Both the position numbers and the translations under genes were made by a program. The notes below the pieces were generated by a model, which ran no database searches, was not told the DNA's origin, and saw nothing but the letters and a program-made list of their open reading frames with translations. DNA of 20,188 nt from NCBI GenBank assembly GCA_002497245.1, contig DANB01000018.1, positions 4,849 to 25,036 on the forward strand, read 5' to 3'. Each line of letters begins with the position of its first letter. Position 1 is the first letter of the stretch. Positions 8,601 through 15,870 of the stretch are shown here, in pieces. This stretch comes from Euryarchaeota archaeon UBA439. Lineage in GTDB: Archaea > Thermoplasmatota > Poseidoniia > Poseidoniales > Thalassarchaeaceae.

Positions 8601-10165
8601 TTTCTCCATCAGGATGGAGTCTAGGCCTAGATTCAATAGGATCTTTTGCTGGTTCATCGCACGGTTCTACAGGTTCTTTGGATAAAGGAGAAACTAGAAT
8701 TATTGATGTCACAATAAATCCGCCCGGTGCAATGATTCCCGCAGGAACTTTGTTTTCTGGTTCAATATCTGTACATTCTAGAGTTAGTTCAGATTCCTGG
8801 TTTGAAGATATAAGTATGGTAGTTGAGAATGTAGACGTCGTTACATTAACTCCAACCTCTGATGGAGTAGAACGTGAAGTTTCAGCTGATGATACATTAG
8901 AATGGGATGTTAATTTTAATAATCAAGGAAATCGAGATTTAGAATTAACTCCATATGTTCTTTCCACACCAAATGGTTGGTCATTGACAGGTACTCAGAG
9001 CTCATTTACAGTAATATCTGGTGAGCAATTCATATTGCCTTTATCACTTAACGGTAATGGCCTTGCTAAGAGTGGTGATTTGAAGATTAGATTTGTTACA
9101 GATGATGGTTTTACTATTGACTGGAACAGAACAATAGATGTTATTTCTGGAGCAATTCCTAGTATTGATTTCTTCCAAGTCGCTTTACCTGATGGGACCT
9201 CTGCGAGTACTCCATTAGGTGTTGATGCTCATCCAGTAGGTGGAATAGGATTTGACTTATTATGGCAGGTTTCTAATTCAGGAACAATGACTTGGAGGCC
9301 TAGCATTTCAATGGATTTACCGGATGAGGATTGGCAGTATTCATGTTCCAGCGATCCAACCATAATGGTTGACTCTACTGTAACAGTAATTTGTAATGTA
9401 ATAATTCCTCTATCTGCGGAAGCAGGTTCTGAACCATCAATTTCACTAATTTTAGACGGTGGAGGAATTGTATCACAAGACACAATTTCTCTTTATGTTG
9501 AAACAATTTCTAAAGTTAGTTGGACTGTGACTCAACAATTCGATTCTCCAGAAGGTTTCAACAATGAATTACATTTAGAATTACAGAATGTAGGAAATTC
9601 TGATATTTCAGAGATACTAGAGGTAACGGCTCCATCTGGTTGGGGTGAATTAATTTTAGATAGTCAATGGGTAAATTTAAGGCCCGGAGAGACTAGATCT
9701 GTAGAAATAGGATATAATCCTCCAAAAAGCTCTGATGGTGTCATTACCGTCTCTCTCTCTAATTCGGACGCAATTGAAGATTCGAAAATAGAAGTTCAGA
9801 TTAATGTTCTATCAAACGGAGATTCCGAAGGTATCAATTTGACCAATATTCTTCTGATAGTTCTAATTATGATTCTATTAGTTGGTGGCCTAGGTTTAGC
9901 TATGTTTGTTCGTCGAGGCGGAGAAATTCAATCCTTAATTCCCGAGAAAGTAGTTGAAAATTTGACTCCAGAGAAAGATGAAGAAGTATCGAGCGGAGTT
10001 CCTTGTTGGATATGTAGTGTTGATATTATCATAGGTCAGGCTTGGGCTTGTTTAGAATGCGGTGCCAGATATCATATGGATGGACAGGTACAGGGTTGTA
10101 GCATCATAGAAAGAGGAAATTGTTTGCATTGCGATGCAGACATAGATCAACTCACAGAAGTATGA
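5699..10165 (+). CDS. Membrane-anchored S8 subtilisin-like protease with cytosolic zinc finger, 1488 aa
   Basis: This is an exported serine endopeptidase. The catalytic triad is visible: Asp282 (VGDSGLD), His316 (GHGTHVA) and Ser504 (SGTSMATP), with oxyanion Asn420 (FAAGNE). A signal peptide (residues 1-20) is followed by a long propeptide to about 255 with a YLVQGTEEQLNELK segment like KP-43-type subtilases. After the catalytic domain comes a jelly-roll (about 571-699; VLAWSDYPG and RNDLDLEITNPNG, as in KP-43). Next are a CARDB-like domain (702-811) and several NEW3-like beta-sandwiches, then a transmembrane helix (1383-1405, followed by RR). The last 55 residues hold C1436, C1439, C1451, C1454, H1459, C1467, C1475 and C1478, a cross-brace zinc finger on the cytosolic side. 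The ATG at 5699 is preferred over 5633 because it directly precedes a signal peptide and follows AGGGGGA. The likely role is digesting external protein while tethered to the cell. The zinc finger suggests an inner partner, which is an inference. Confidence 0.9.
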   Translation: MSKRTVCLILGLFLLSYIPATNFFEESDESFGTNMDDKIERIEISPNPNSITDLGAPIITDGVELIRSENADSSIGVFTHSGLIPSVYFSEDIATIREDLALVIIDGNTGLWDARMELMEINGLEIRSTIPPSGYLVQGTEEQLNELKNIQSVESIHNVPAGLMVHPSLYDAPEDQSLVIEITGWKNSELVRQLDVLDDNLQDVADLWLSESWSPDSGIFWGEIETNDISKIVKHPSVSYIAPVPVLELMNNEARDHMGINTVENFFITGLNGSGQKIAVGDSGLDDDHGDFTGRVAGLDSVTPGDPSTADPSDGHGTHVACTVLGSGMRSSGTYQGIAPEADLYFQAMEDDDTGALYSIGINSMLNEAYNAGARLHTNSWGSPTGGDYTTSSEDADDRVSTWDQYWQYQGMTVLFAAGNERNDGISSPGTAKNVITIGGHVNRYNGAPDDMYYWSSRGPTDDGRIKPDLVAPGDYVRSCKSQEASSASGSWSNNWYLEYSGTSMATPAAAGAAVLVREYLMEVASRPAPQAALIKALLILGAEDMGTRNIPNNDEGWGRVNLVNTLVPDSDVGIFVDDRSRLSSGQISDYSFEITRAGEPLKVVLAWSDYPGSSSSSTQLRNDLDLEITNPNGLVYKGNVFTNGQSVTNGQKDSKNNVEVVLVDNAMVGTWSVRVKDSSHGGSSFYQSYSLAVRGVNVNDLDPDPTFVSDSFDLSVPIPQVDEEVEFSISLINQGAGSVPELSVLAAVNSVTISTKTISLSPGEYAELTWNWTPSQDGENIISFYIDPNDDVEEVSESNNQLFETVIVSVPGVRVTSDNPTMLIEGTTDSSTTWSLQLSNTALFETNASIVVSEPVRMQDGIEFDWFSSFSNNTFNLMPAESASVDLSVIHPAPPEPGLYRMIVTGTDTENQIQSEFEIYLEVPLLSSADILLPPGQIKVNPLVSTPLQIEIKNEGNGPQTYDVELISPSGWSLGLDSIGSFAGSSHGSTGSLDKGETRIIDVTINPPGAMIPAGTLFSGSISVHSRVSSDSWFEDISMVVENVDVVTLTPTSDGVEREVSADDTLEWDVNFNNQGNRDLELTPYVLSTPNGWSLTGTQSSFTVISGEQFILPLSLNGNGLAKSGDLKIRFVTDDGFTIDWNRTIDVISGAIPSIDFFQVALPDGTSASTPLGVDAHPVGGIGFDLLWQVSNSGTMTWRPSISMDLPDEDWQYSCSSDPTIMVDSTVTVICNVIIPLSAEAGSEPSISLILDGGGIVSQDTISLYVETISKVSWTVTQQFDSPEGFNNELHLELQNVGNSDISEILEVTAPSGWGELILDSQWVNLRPGETRSVEIGYNPPKSSDGVITVSLSNSDAIEDSKIEVQINVLSNGDSEGINLTNILLIVLIMILLVGGLGLAMFVRRGGEIQSLIPEKVVENLTPEKDEEVSSGVPCWICSVDIIIGQAWACLECGARYHMDGQVQGCSIIERGNCLHCDADIDQLTEV

Positions 10166-10170
10166 GAATA

Positions 10171-10211
10171 GCATATTTTAGTACACGACAAGCACGAAGC
10201 CCTTAGAGGGA
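10171..10211 (+). promoter_or_regulatory. Putative promoter of the 889-residue surface protein
   Basis: GCATATTTTA (10171-10180) resembles an archaeal TATA box, and a start of transcription about 25 bases downstream would fall near 10200. Just there is CCCT-TAG-AGGG (10201-10210, with one more C before it), a small inverted repeat containing the TAGAGGGA version of the recurring leader element. No good Shine-Dalgarno site lies within ten bases of the ATG at 10231, so initiation may be weak or depend on the more distant purine run. Confidence 0.4.
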
Positions 10212-10230
10212 AGATTACTCCGGGTCAATC

Positions 10231-12900
10231 ATGAAGAGAGCCGATTCAACTCGCTTGGTTCTAATTTTATTGTTACTTTCTTTGATTCCTCCTGCTGTAT
10301 CTGCAGCTGTAGATGTATCAATTTCAGCATCTCCTAACTCTCAAGAAGCGGACTCTGATAATCCTGCTGAATATGATATAACTGTGTCAAATACAGGTGA
10401 TGACGACATTACTGTAACTCTTACTACATCTCAAGCTGCTGATTGTAATGGATTTACTTCAAACGTAGAACAAGTTAGTGGAACTATTGAATCAGGTTCC
10501 AGTGAAACGGTACTTCTCACAGTATCTGTGAATGAACAGGCTAGCGGCGAATGTGAAACAACGGTGACAGTTTCTGCAACTGGGGCTACTCCTGGCCAAC
10601 CAAAAACAGATGATGTGAAAGTTACTACTACTGCTGGAGATGGAGGTTTGTATTCTGTAACTCTAACTGTTGATGATCAGACAGTAACTTATGATGGCGA
10701 GGAAGATGAAGTAGTTTGGGAAGTTGATGTAGAGAATACTGGGGAACAGCAAGAAAATATACAACTTGAAATGAACTCGGATAATGATTGCGAATCAGAC
10801 GAACTAGACGCAACCGTTAGCCCGTCCACTGTTCAGTTAGATTCTGGCGATTCAACAACAGTTGATGTTACAGTAGATTTACCTGATGGTTCATCAACAG
10901 AAGCCGGAATCCATTGTTTCATAATCAAAGCTACAGTAACCAACGACCCTAATGCTGCAGATCCTGCTGAAGATAATCTAACTTTGACAGTAAATATTCC
11001 GGAAGTAAAGGAATGTGATCCTTCATTACAATTCACATCTATGAGTCTAAATCCTGGTGAGACAGGAAATAACAGATTTACTGTTGAGAATATTGGGAAC
11101 ACAGAGTGGACAGTTACAGCTAGAGCAGTAGCAGATAATTTTGATGTGTCCGATTGGGTCGATTTTGCCCCTCCTTCTAATGCATTACTCGGTGAAAAAA
11201 ATACTGCAGACGATCGACACACATTTGAGTTTCAAGTTACCCCTGACGATTCAGTAGATGCAAGCACCCAAGTTCCAATAAAAATACAAGGCAGATCAGG
11301 TACTGATATCGGTTGTGAAAAGATAATGACATTAAATGTCGGACAATCATATGATGCATCTGCATCATTGAGTAAATCTTCTCTTTCAAATGTTGAACCT
11401 GGTACTTCAAAATCTGTGACTATGACAATCACCAATGAGGGCAATGGTGTCGATACAATACAAGTTAATGCTGCAAATGTTCCTACAGGTTGGCAGGTTT
11501 CATTCTCCCAATCATCTGTTACGCTTTCAAGTGGTAATCAAGGGACTGTGACTATTGATGTCGCGGTACCAGAAGGTGCAGATGCAGGTTCAGATAGCAT
11601 TACTTTCAATGTAGGGCATGGCGGTGGTTCTACACCTTATGATTCGAAAACTTTGACAGTCTCTGTGGCTCAAGTTCATGACCTTTCTTCTTCTATTATC
11701 TCAGACTCTCAAAAAGGTAAATCAGAGCAAATAATTAGTTTCCCAATTCAAATTACAAATACTGGGAATGTAGATGATAATTTTAAGTTACAAGCATGCG
11801 ATCCAAATGACGTAACAGGTTGTAACGATCCTCTATGGGAGTCATCATTTTCTAATTCCCAGGGTTCTACAATTACTCAGATAAACATTGAATCTGGAGT
11901 TTCAAAAACGGTTTATCTGGATGTTAGGATAGAGGGAGAAGAAAATGGAGATAGAGCATCAGTTTCTGCCGTAATAACTATCTTCGGGACGGACAAATCT
12001 TCGTCTCATGAGTTCACAATCACAGTTTCAAACTTTAATTATGGCATGAGTATAACACCGGTTAGTCCAGGAGAAATTCCAGACGAGTTACAAGTTCAAC
12101 TTCCTCCCGGAGGGATGGGTTCTGTTTCTTTTTGGGTTGAAAATATTGGCGACTTCCCTAATGGCGATAATGCGGTAATCACAGTTACTGGAATGGAATC
12201 TACTGTTTTGCGAACCTTGAAAGTAAGCGGTGTAGTTACAGACGAACCATTCCATGTTGATGTAGGTCCTGAGAACCGTGTAATGATAACACTTGATTTT
12301 GAAGTTCTAGAGGGCGTCGAAAGTGGTGCTTCTGGGATGATTAAGGTTTCAGCTTCTTCAGAACTTAATGCTATAGAAAGTACACATGTTGACTTATTAG
12401 TTGACGTCATTACCATACACGATCTACAATTTACTATTGAAGAAGAAACCTCTCAGACTGTCACATATCCTGAGAAGGCAATTTTTACAATTTTTGTTAC
12501 TAACCACGGCAATATAGAAGAAACCGTTGTCATTGAATCTTCTGAAGCCCTACGTTTCTGGTCTGTAAACGCAGTTGAAGATGAATTCAAATTAGCACCT
12601 GGTGAAACAAGAGAAGTAGAGATTCGAGTAACTCCTCCCAATGATTTGATTCAAGATGATACTTATGATTTTACAATTATTGTAATGCCTAAAGGACTTC
12701 CAGTGGCCGGGCAACCTCTGGACCTATCTGTTACTGCTGAGATTTCTCTTGGGATATCTTTCCTCTCCGATGACATGGTCCAGATTCTGGGCTGGGGTGG
12801 AATCTTAATCGGCGGACTGCTCGTCATTATTCTATTCGTCAGGTCTAGAAGAGAGAGCCAAAGAATAATGAAAGCTCTTGAACTTGAATCCGAACGTTAA
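10231..12900 (+). CDS. Surface protein with seven NEW3/CARDB-like beta-sandwich repeats and C-terminal anchor, 889 aa
   Basis: A signal peptide (MKRADSTRLVLILLLLSL, cleavage after VSA near residue 25) is followed by seven tandem domains and one transmembrane helix (about 855-873) with a short basic tail (VRSRRESQR). The domains are marked by an Asn-x-Gly strand turn at residues 54, 169, 287, 402, 510, 638 and 758, giving a period of about 108-128 residues. Each also has a later Gly-Glu/Ser-Thr strand such as PGETREVEIRV. This is the pattern of NEW3/CARDB-type Ig-like beta-sandwiches found in archaeal and bacterial surface proteins (COG1470-like). The same fold type fills the stalk of the protease upstream. 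It has no catalytic motif. It is probably a rod-like stalk, adhesin or cell-envelope component, and a binding role for polymers is possible. It likely has its own promoter. Confidence 0.85.
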   Translation: MKRADSTRLVLILLLLSLIPPAVSAAVDVSISASPNSQEADSDNPAEYDITVSNTGDDDITVTLTTSQAADCNGFTSNVEQVSGTIESGSSETVLLTVSVNEQASGECETTVTVSATGATPGQPKTDDVKVTTTAGDGGLYSVTLTVDDQTVTYDGEEDEVVWEVDVENTGEQQENIQLEMNSDNDCESDELDATVSPSTVQLDSGDSTTVDVTVDLPDGSSTEAGIHCFIIKATVTNDPNAADPAEDNLTLTVNIPEVKECDPSLQFTSMSLNPGETGNNRFTVENIGNTEWTVTARAVADNFDVSDWVDFAPPSNALLGEKNTADDRHTFEFQVTPDDSVDASTQVPIKIQGRSGTDIGCEKIMTLNVGQSYDASASLSKSSLSNVEPGTSKSVTMTITNEGNGVDTIQVNAANVPTGWQVSFSQSSVTLSSGNQGTVTIDVAVPEGADAGSDSITFNVGHGGGSTPYDSKTLTVSVAQVHDLSSSIISDSQKGKSEQIISFPIQITNTGNVDDNFKLQACDPNDVTGCNDPLWESSFSNSQGSTITQINIESGVSKTVYLDVRIEGEENGDRASVSAVITIFGTDKSSSHEFTITVSNFNYGMSITPVSPGEIPDELQVQLPPGGMGSVSFWVENIGDFPNGDNAVITVTGMESTVLRTLKVSGVVTDEPFHVDVGPENRVMITLDFEVLEGVESGASGMIKVSASSELNAIESTHVDLLVDVITIHDLQFTIEEETSQTVTYPEKAIFTIFVTNHGNIEETVVIESSEALRFWSVNAVEDEFKLAPGETREVEIRVTPPNDLIQDDTYDFTIIVMPKGLPVAGQPLDLSVTAEISLGISFLSDDMVQILGWGGILIGGLLVIILFVRSRRESQRIMKALELESER

Positions 12901-12946
12901 CTACTAACTTGAGGCTCACTGTTAGGTTACACTTATTGCCCTAATT

Positions 12947-12963
12947 TTAGTGGACCACACTAA
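12947..12963 (+). promoter_or_regulatory. Inverted repeat overlapping the likely nuo promoter
   Basis: TTAGTG (12947-12952) and CACTAA (12958-12963) are reverse complements around GACCA, with an inner GTGG-A-CCAC. The left arm overlaps an A/T-rich CCTAATTTTAG (12940-12950) that could be the TATA box of the operon. A site just after the TATA box would suit a repressor, but no regulator is known here. Confidence 0.4.
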
Positions 12964-12980
12964 CGGTCCCGTAGGGACCG
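12964..12980 (+). promoter_or_regulatory. Perfect GC-rich hairpin in the nuo leader
   Basis: CGGTCCC (12964-12970) and GGGACCG (12974-12980) pair perfectly around a GTA loop. It abuts the previous inverted repeat and ends 13 bases before the chosen nuoA start. Its seven G-C-rich pairs stand out in AT-rich DNA. It could be a protein binding site at the transcription start or an RNA hairpin that affects nuoA translation. Confidence 0.5.
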
Positions 12981-12993
12981 GGTTGTGAGCCCT

Positions 12994-13446
12994 ATGACAT
13001 CCGTCTCCGAAGCCTATCTTGCATTAGCAGTAATGACTTTGGTTGGTATTGGATTTCCAGTAGGGAGTTTCATAGCTTCGAGACTTCTAAGGCCTGTAGT
13101 AGATCCAAATAATCCTACAAAAACACGTTCTTGGTTACTTCCCGGTTATGAAGTGGATCAATCATTATATGTTCGTCGTGAGAGTACCTATGAGTGTGGT
13201 TCTGCACCCGTTGGTGAAGCACACATTAATTTCCACTTTCAATATTACTGGTATGCAATTATATTCTTAGTATTCGATATAGCTTTTATGTTTCTAGCAT
13301 TTGGTGGAATAATATCTATCCAAGATGTTGACGTTACATCTAGGGCTGAAATTATGGGTGCTTTGACTACAATGTCCATTTTTATTTTTCTAATGGGCCT
13401 AGGTGTTTGGCATGTATTCAGAAAAAGAGGAAGAATATACATTTGA
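12994..13446 (+). CDS. nuoA: NADH/F420H2-type quinone oxidoreductase subunit A
   Basis: NuoA is a three-helix membrane subunit next to the quinone site of complex I. The 150-residue protein has the family core: YECGSAPVGEAHINFHFQYYW, then a helix with the FD motif (Asp95). The loop between helix 1 and YECG is longer than usual (about 40 residues). The glutamate normally two residues after that aspartate is Ala97 here. A GTG at 12985 could add three residues. The ATG at 12994 is preferred because a GTGAG stretch lies five bases before it, but the choice is uncertain. It is the first gene of the operon and follows two inverted repeats. The stop TGA is part of the nuoB ribosome binding site. Confidence 0.93.
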   Translation: MTSVSEAYLALAVMTLVGIGFPVGSFIASRLLRPVVDPNNPTKTRSWLLPGYEVDQSLYVRRESTYECGSAPVGEAHINFHFQYYWYAIIFLVFDIAFMFLAFGGIISIQDVDVTSRAEIMGALTTMSIFIFLMGLGVWHVFRKRGRIYI

Positions 13447-13458
13447 GGTGATTTTATG
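13444..13458 (+). promoter_or_regulatory. Stop/Shine-Dalgarno/start module between nuoA and nuoB
   Basis: TGAGGTGATTTTATG contains the nuoA stop (TGA), the Shine-Dalgarno GAGGTGA starting one base later, and the nuoB ATG. The identical 15 bases recur at 19263-19277 between nuoK and nuoL. It implies ribosomes ending nuoA re-start on nuoB. Confidence 0.75.
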
Positions 13459-14052
13459 TCAGACGATACACAAAATTATTCTATGTTCAGTAGTAGACTA
13501 TTAGTCGATACTGTTGGAGATGTTACTGATGAAGCATTGAAGGCTAGTAGATTGAAAGATGTGATTGGAGTTTTAGCAGGTCGTTTATTTAATTGGGGTC
13601 AGAGAAAATCTCTATTCCCCCTACATCTTGGAATAAAATGCTGTGCTTTGGAAATGGCTGCTGCCGGAGCAAGTAGATTTGATGCAGAACGTTTTGGCGT
13701 ATTCTTCCGCTCCAGTCCTAGACAATGCGATGTACTACTAGTAAACGGCCCTATTAGCAAGAAATTTGCAGATCCTATAGTTCGTCTTTGGGAGCAAATG
13801 CCCGAGCCAAAATGGTGTATCGCTATGGGTGAATGTGCCATCTCAGGAGGTCCTTATTTCCAATCTTATAATGTCCTAGAAGGAGTTGACACAATCATTC
13901 CTGTTGATGTATATATTCCTGGTTGTCCTCCAAGGCCTGAGGCTTTAATCGATGGTTTCGGTAAACTGAGAGAGAAAATAATTCGAATTGGTGCTATGCC
14001 AAGTCATTCAAGATTAGAAAGTGAAGCTCCTGTAATTATCGGAGATGCATGA
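13456..14052 (+). CDS. nuoB: Complex I subunit B, carrying iron-sulfur cluster N2
   Basis: NuoB holds the terminal [4Fe-4S] cluster N2, which passes electrons to quinone at the NuoB/NuoD interface. The four ligands are visible in their usual contexts: tandem Cys62-Cys63 (GIKCCALEM), Cys127 (MGECAISGGPY) and Cys157 (VYIPGCPPRPEAL). The arginine-rich loop FRSSPRQCD and the DVYIPGCPPRP block are standard. At 198 residues its size is normal; the 50-residue N-terminus before the first cysteines is variable. It is a peripheral subunit on the cytosolic side. The start is fixed by GAGGTGA five bases upstream. Its stop overlaps the GAGGT that leads into nuoC. Confidence 0.97.
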   Translation: MSDDTQNYSMFSSRLLVDTVGDVTDEALKASRLKDVIGVLAGRLFNWGQRKSLFPLHLGIKCCALEMAAAGASRFDAERFGVFFRSSPRQCDVLLVNGPISKKFADPIVRLWEQMPEPKWCIAMGECAISGGPYFQSYNVLEGVDTIIPVDVYIPGCPPRPEALIDGFGKLREKIIRIGAMPSHSRLESEAPVIIGDA

Positions 14053-14061
14053 GGTATAATT

Positions 14062-14715
14062 ATGAGGGTAGTTTCTGAAAAATCGCAGCAGGAGGCGGCT
14101 GAGAAATTAGTCAATTCTTTGAATAAGATGGATGGTGTTGAATCATCTGTAGATATTCGTACTAGTGGAACTCAGAATAGGCCAATTGTTAATGCTTCTG
14201 TTTCTCCAGAGAATTGGAGAAAGGTTGCCGAAAAACTGAAAGAAAAGCATTCAGTAGATCACTGTTCTATGATTACAGGTATTCACTGGCCAGAAGCATC
14301 AGATAAGAAATGGGAGGTTGTTTATCATTTTCTAAGGACAGGGATTAGAGATCCGGTTATTGAAGACGGTCTTGTAGTACCAAATATTGTAGATTTTTCA
14401 AAAGTAAAGGGTAAAGATGTTCCTTTAGAAATTCAAATTAGTGTAAAAATTGGAGAGACAAGAACTCCTTCAGTATCTAGTGTGCAAGATCTTTGGGTCG
14501 GTGCAGATTGGAATGAAAAGGAAACTTGGGACTTAGTTGGTATTGATTTCGAAGGCCATGATGGAATGAGGAGAGTTCTCAATCCACACGAGTCTCCAGT
14601 AGGTTTTCATCCACTTCAGAAACAACATAAATTGCGATATCATGGATTTGAAGAAATGTATGACGATGCTCAAGGTTTCATGCGTAAGCCGGTCGATTCT
14701 AGTAGGGTAAAGTAG
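14062..14715 (+). CDS. nuoC: Complex I subunit C (30-kDa type)
   Basis: NuoC packs against NuoD on the peripheral arm and has no cofactor. The 217-residue protein shows the family core ADWNEKETWDLVGIDFEGHD followed by MRRVLNPHE, the counterpart of the usual W-x-ERE-x-x-D-x-x-GI-x-F-x-GH-x-x-LRR-x-L block. The next segment, FHPLQKQHKLRYHG, is a diverged form of the usual GHPLRKDYPL. A region at 105-125 rich in Lys and Val (VDFSKVKGKDVPLE) appears as a small insertion before the core. NuoC is separate and not fused to NuoD. The start follows GAGGT by six bases, nine bases after nuoB ends. The next gene starts eight bases after its stop. Confidence 0.93.
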   Translation: MRVVSEKSQQEAAEKLVNSLNKMDGVESSVDIRTSGTQNRPIVNASVSPENWRKVAEKLKEKHSVDHCSMITGIHWPEASDKKWEVVYHFLRTGIRDPVIEDGLVVPNIVDFSKVKGKDVPLEIQISVKIGETRTPSVSSVQDLWVGADWNEKETWDLVGIDFEGHDGMRRVLNPHESPVGFHPLQKQHKLRYHGFEEMYDDAQGFMRKPVDSSRVK

Positions 14716-14723
14716 GTGGAAAA

Positions 14724-15860
14724 ATGGCAGAAATGTGGATTTCAATGGGTCCTCAGCATCCGATGACTCATGGTCTTTGGACTTTAAAAGTCAAAGTAGA
14801 TGGAGAAACGGTTGTAGACACTGAACCAGATCTTGGTTATATTCATCGAGGTGTTGAAAAAATATGCGAATCACGTGACTTCACACAGATTACTACCTAT
14901 TGTGATAGGCTATGTTATGCATCAGCAAATACTTGGTCTCATGCTTACATCTATGCAGCAGAAGACTTACTGGGAGTTGAAGTTCCAGAGAGGGCAGAAT
15001 ATATTCGCTTGGTTGCTGTTGAAATTCAAAGAATAGCAAGCCATTTGATGTGGCTTGGTGCTTATGGCCCCGATATTGGTAATCTTAGCGTAATGGTTTG
15101 GTGTCTACGTGAAAGAGAGATGATGATGGATTTATTACAGGAATTGGGTGGTTCTAGGATGCACTATAATTTCCCTCGTATAGGGGGTGTCAAAAGAGAC
15201 TTGCCTCACGGTTTTGCCCTCAGAGCAAGACATAAACTGAACCTATTTTTAGATAGAATCCAAGAATACGAGTCACTTTTCGATGAATCAACCGTATTCT
15301 TAATTCGTAGTCAAGGAGTAGGTTATGCTAAACCTGAAGAAATGATTAATCATGGAGTTTCAGGACCTAATATTCGTGCCGCAGGAGTAAATCACGATAT
15401 ACGTTCATCTCATCCATATTCTGTTTATTCCGAATTAGATTGGGAACCAGCAGTCGAGCGTTCTTCAATAAAAGGTGCAGATTGTTATGACAGGTATAGG
15501 ATTAGAGTTGAAGAAATGCGACAAAGTGCAAATCTAGTTCTGCAAGCATTGGATAAAATTCCTGGAGGTGCCGAAACATATCACGAACCAGGAGATCCTA
15601 AGATCCTTGGGAAGGCTCCAACTCGTGCTCCTGAGGGTACATCTGGTTCACATCACTTTGAAGATAGTCGAGGCGAATCAATGTTCTACATTGCTGGTGG
15701 AGGTGAGGGGCGTGGTAAGATGCCTTATCGTGTATCAATCCGTTCTCCTATGTTCATTACGATTCCATATGCTTCAAAGTGCATGATTGGATACAAGGTA
15801 GCTGACATTCCTGCCATCATGGGTTCATTTGATCCTTGTATAGGCGAGACGGATAGATGA
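14724..15860 (+). CDS. nuoD: Complex I subunit D (49-kDa type), quinone-site subunit
   Basis: NuoD forms the quinone pocket with NuoB and is related to the large subunit of [NiFe] hydrogenases. Visible motifs are GPQHPMTHG at residues 9-17 with the quinone-site histidines, LGYIHRGVEK and the DRLCYAS segment with the expected pocket tyrosine (Tyr65). Further on are RAEYIRL, a YRIRVEEMRQS segment and the C-terminal SFDPCIGETDR. The length of 378 residues is close to normal. Unusually, Cys64 (RLC-x-x-Ser67) and Cys372 (DPC-x-x-Glu375) sit where hydrogenases have their two CxxC pairs, so one cysteine of each pair is present. With only two of four ligands, nickel binding is unlikely and a respiratory role is expected. 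The ribosome binding site AGGTGG overlaps the nuoC stop. Confidence 0.96.
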   Translation: MAEMWISMGPQHPMTHGLWTLKVKVDGETVVDTEPDLGYIHRGVEKICESRDFTQITTYCDRLCYASANTWSHAYIYAAEDLLGVEVPERAEYIRLVAVEIQRIASHLMWLGAYGPDIGNLSVMVWCLREREMMMDLLQELGGSRMHYNFPRIGGVKRDLPHGFALRARHKLNLFLDRIQEYESLFDESTVFLIRSQGVGYAKPEEMINHGVSGPNIRAAGVNHDIRSSHPYSVYSELDWEPAVERSSIKGADCYDRYRIRVEEMRQSANLVLQALDKIPGGAETYHEPGDPKILGKAPTRAPEGTSGSHHFEDSRGESMFYIAGGGEGRGKMPYRVSIRSPMFITIPYASKCMIGYKVADIPAIMGSFDPCIGETDR

Positions 15861-15870
15861 GGTGATAAAT

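Noticed and set aside
10833..11222. A 129-residue open frame on the minus strand inside the beta-sandwich protein gene
   Set aside because: It lies opposite a clearly coding gene with a signal peptide and seven repeats, and its own translation shows no domain, start signal or family pattern.
14724..15860. NuoD as an active [NiFe] hydrogenase large subunit
   Set aside because: Only two of the four nickel-ligand cysteines are present, the quinone-site motif GPQHPMTHG is intact, and the operon contains the full complex I membrane arm.
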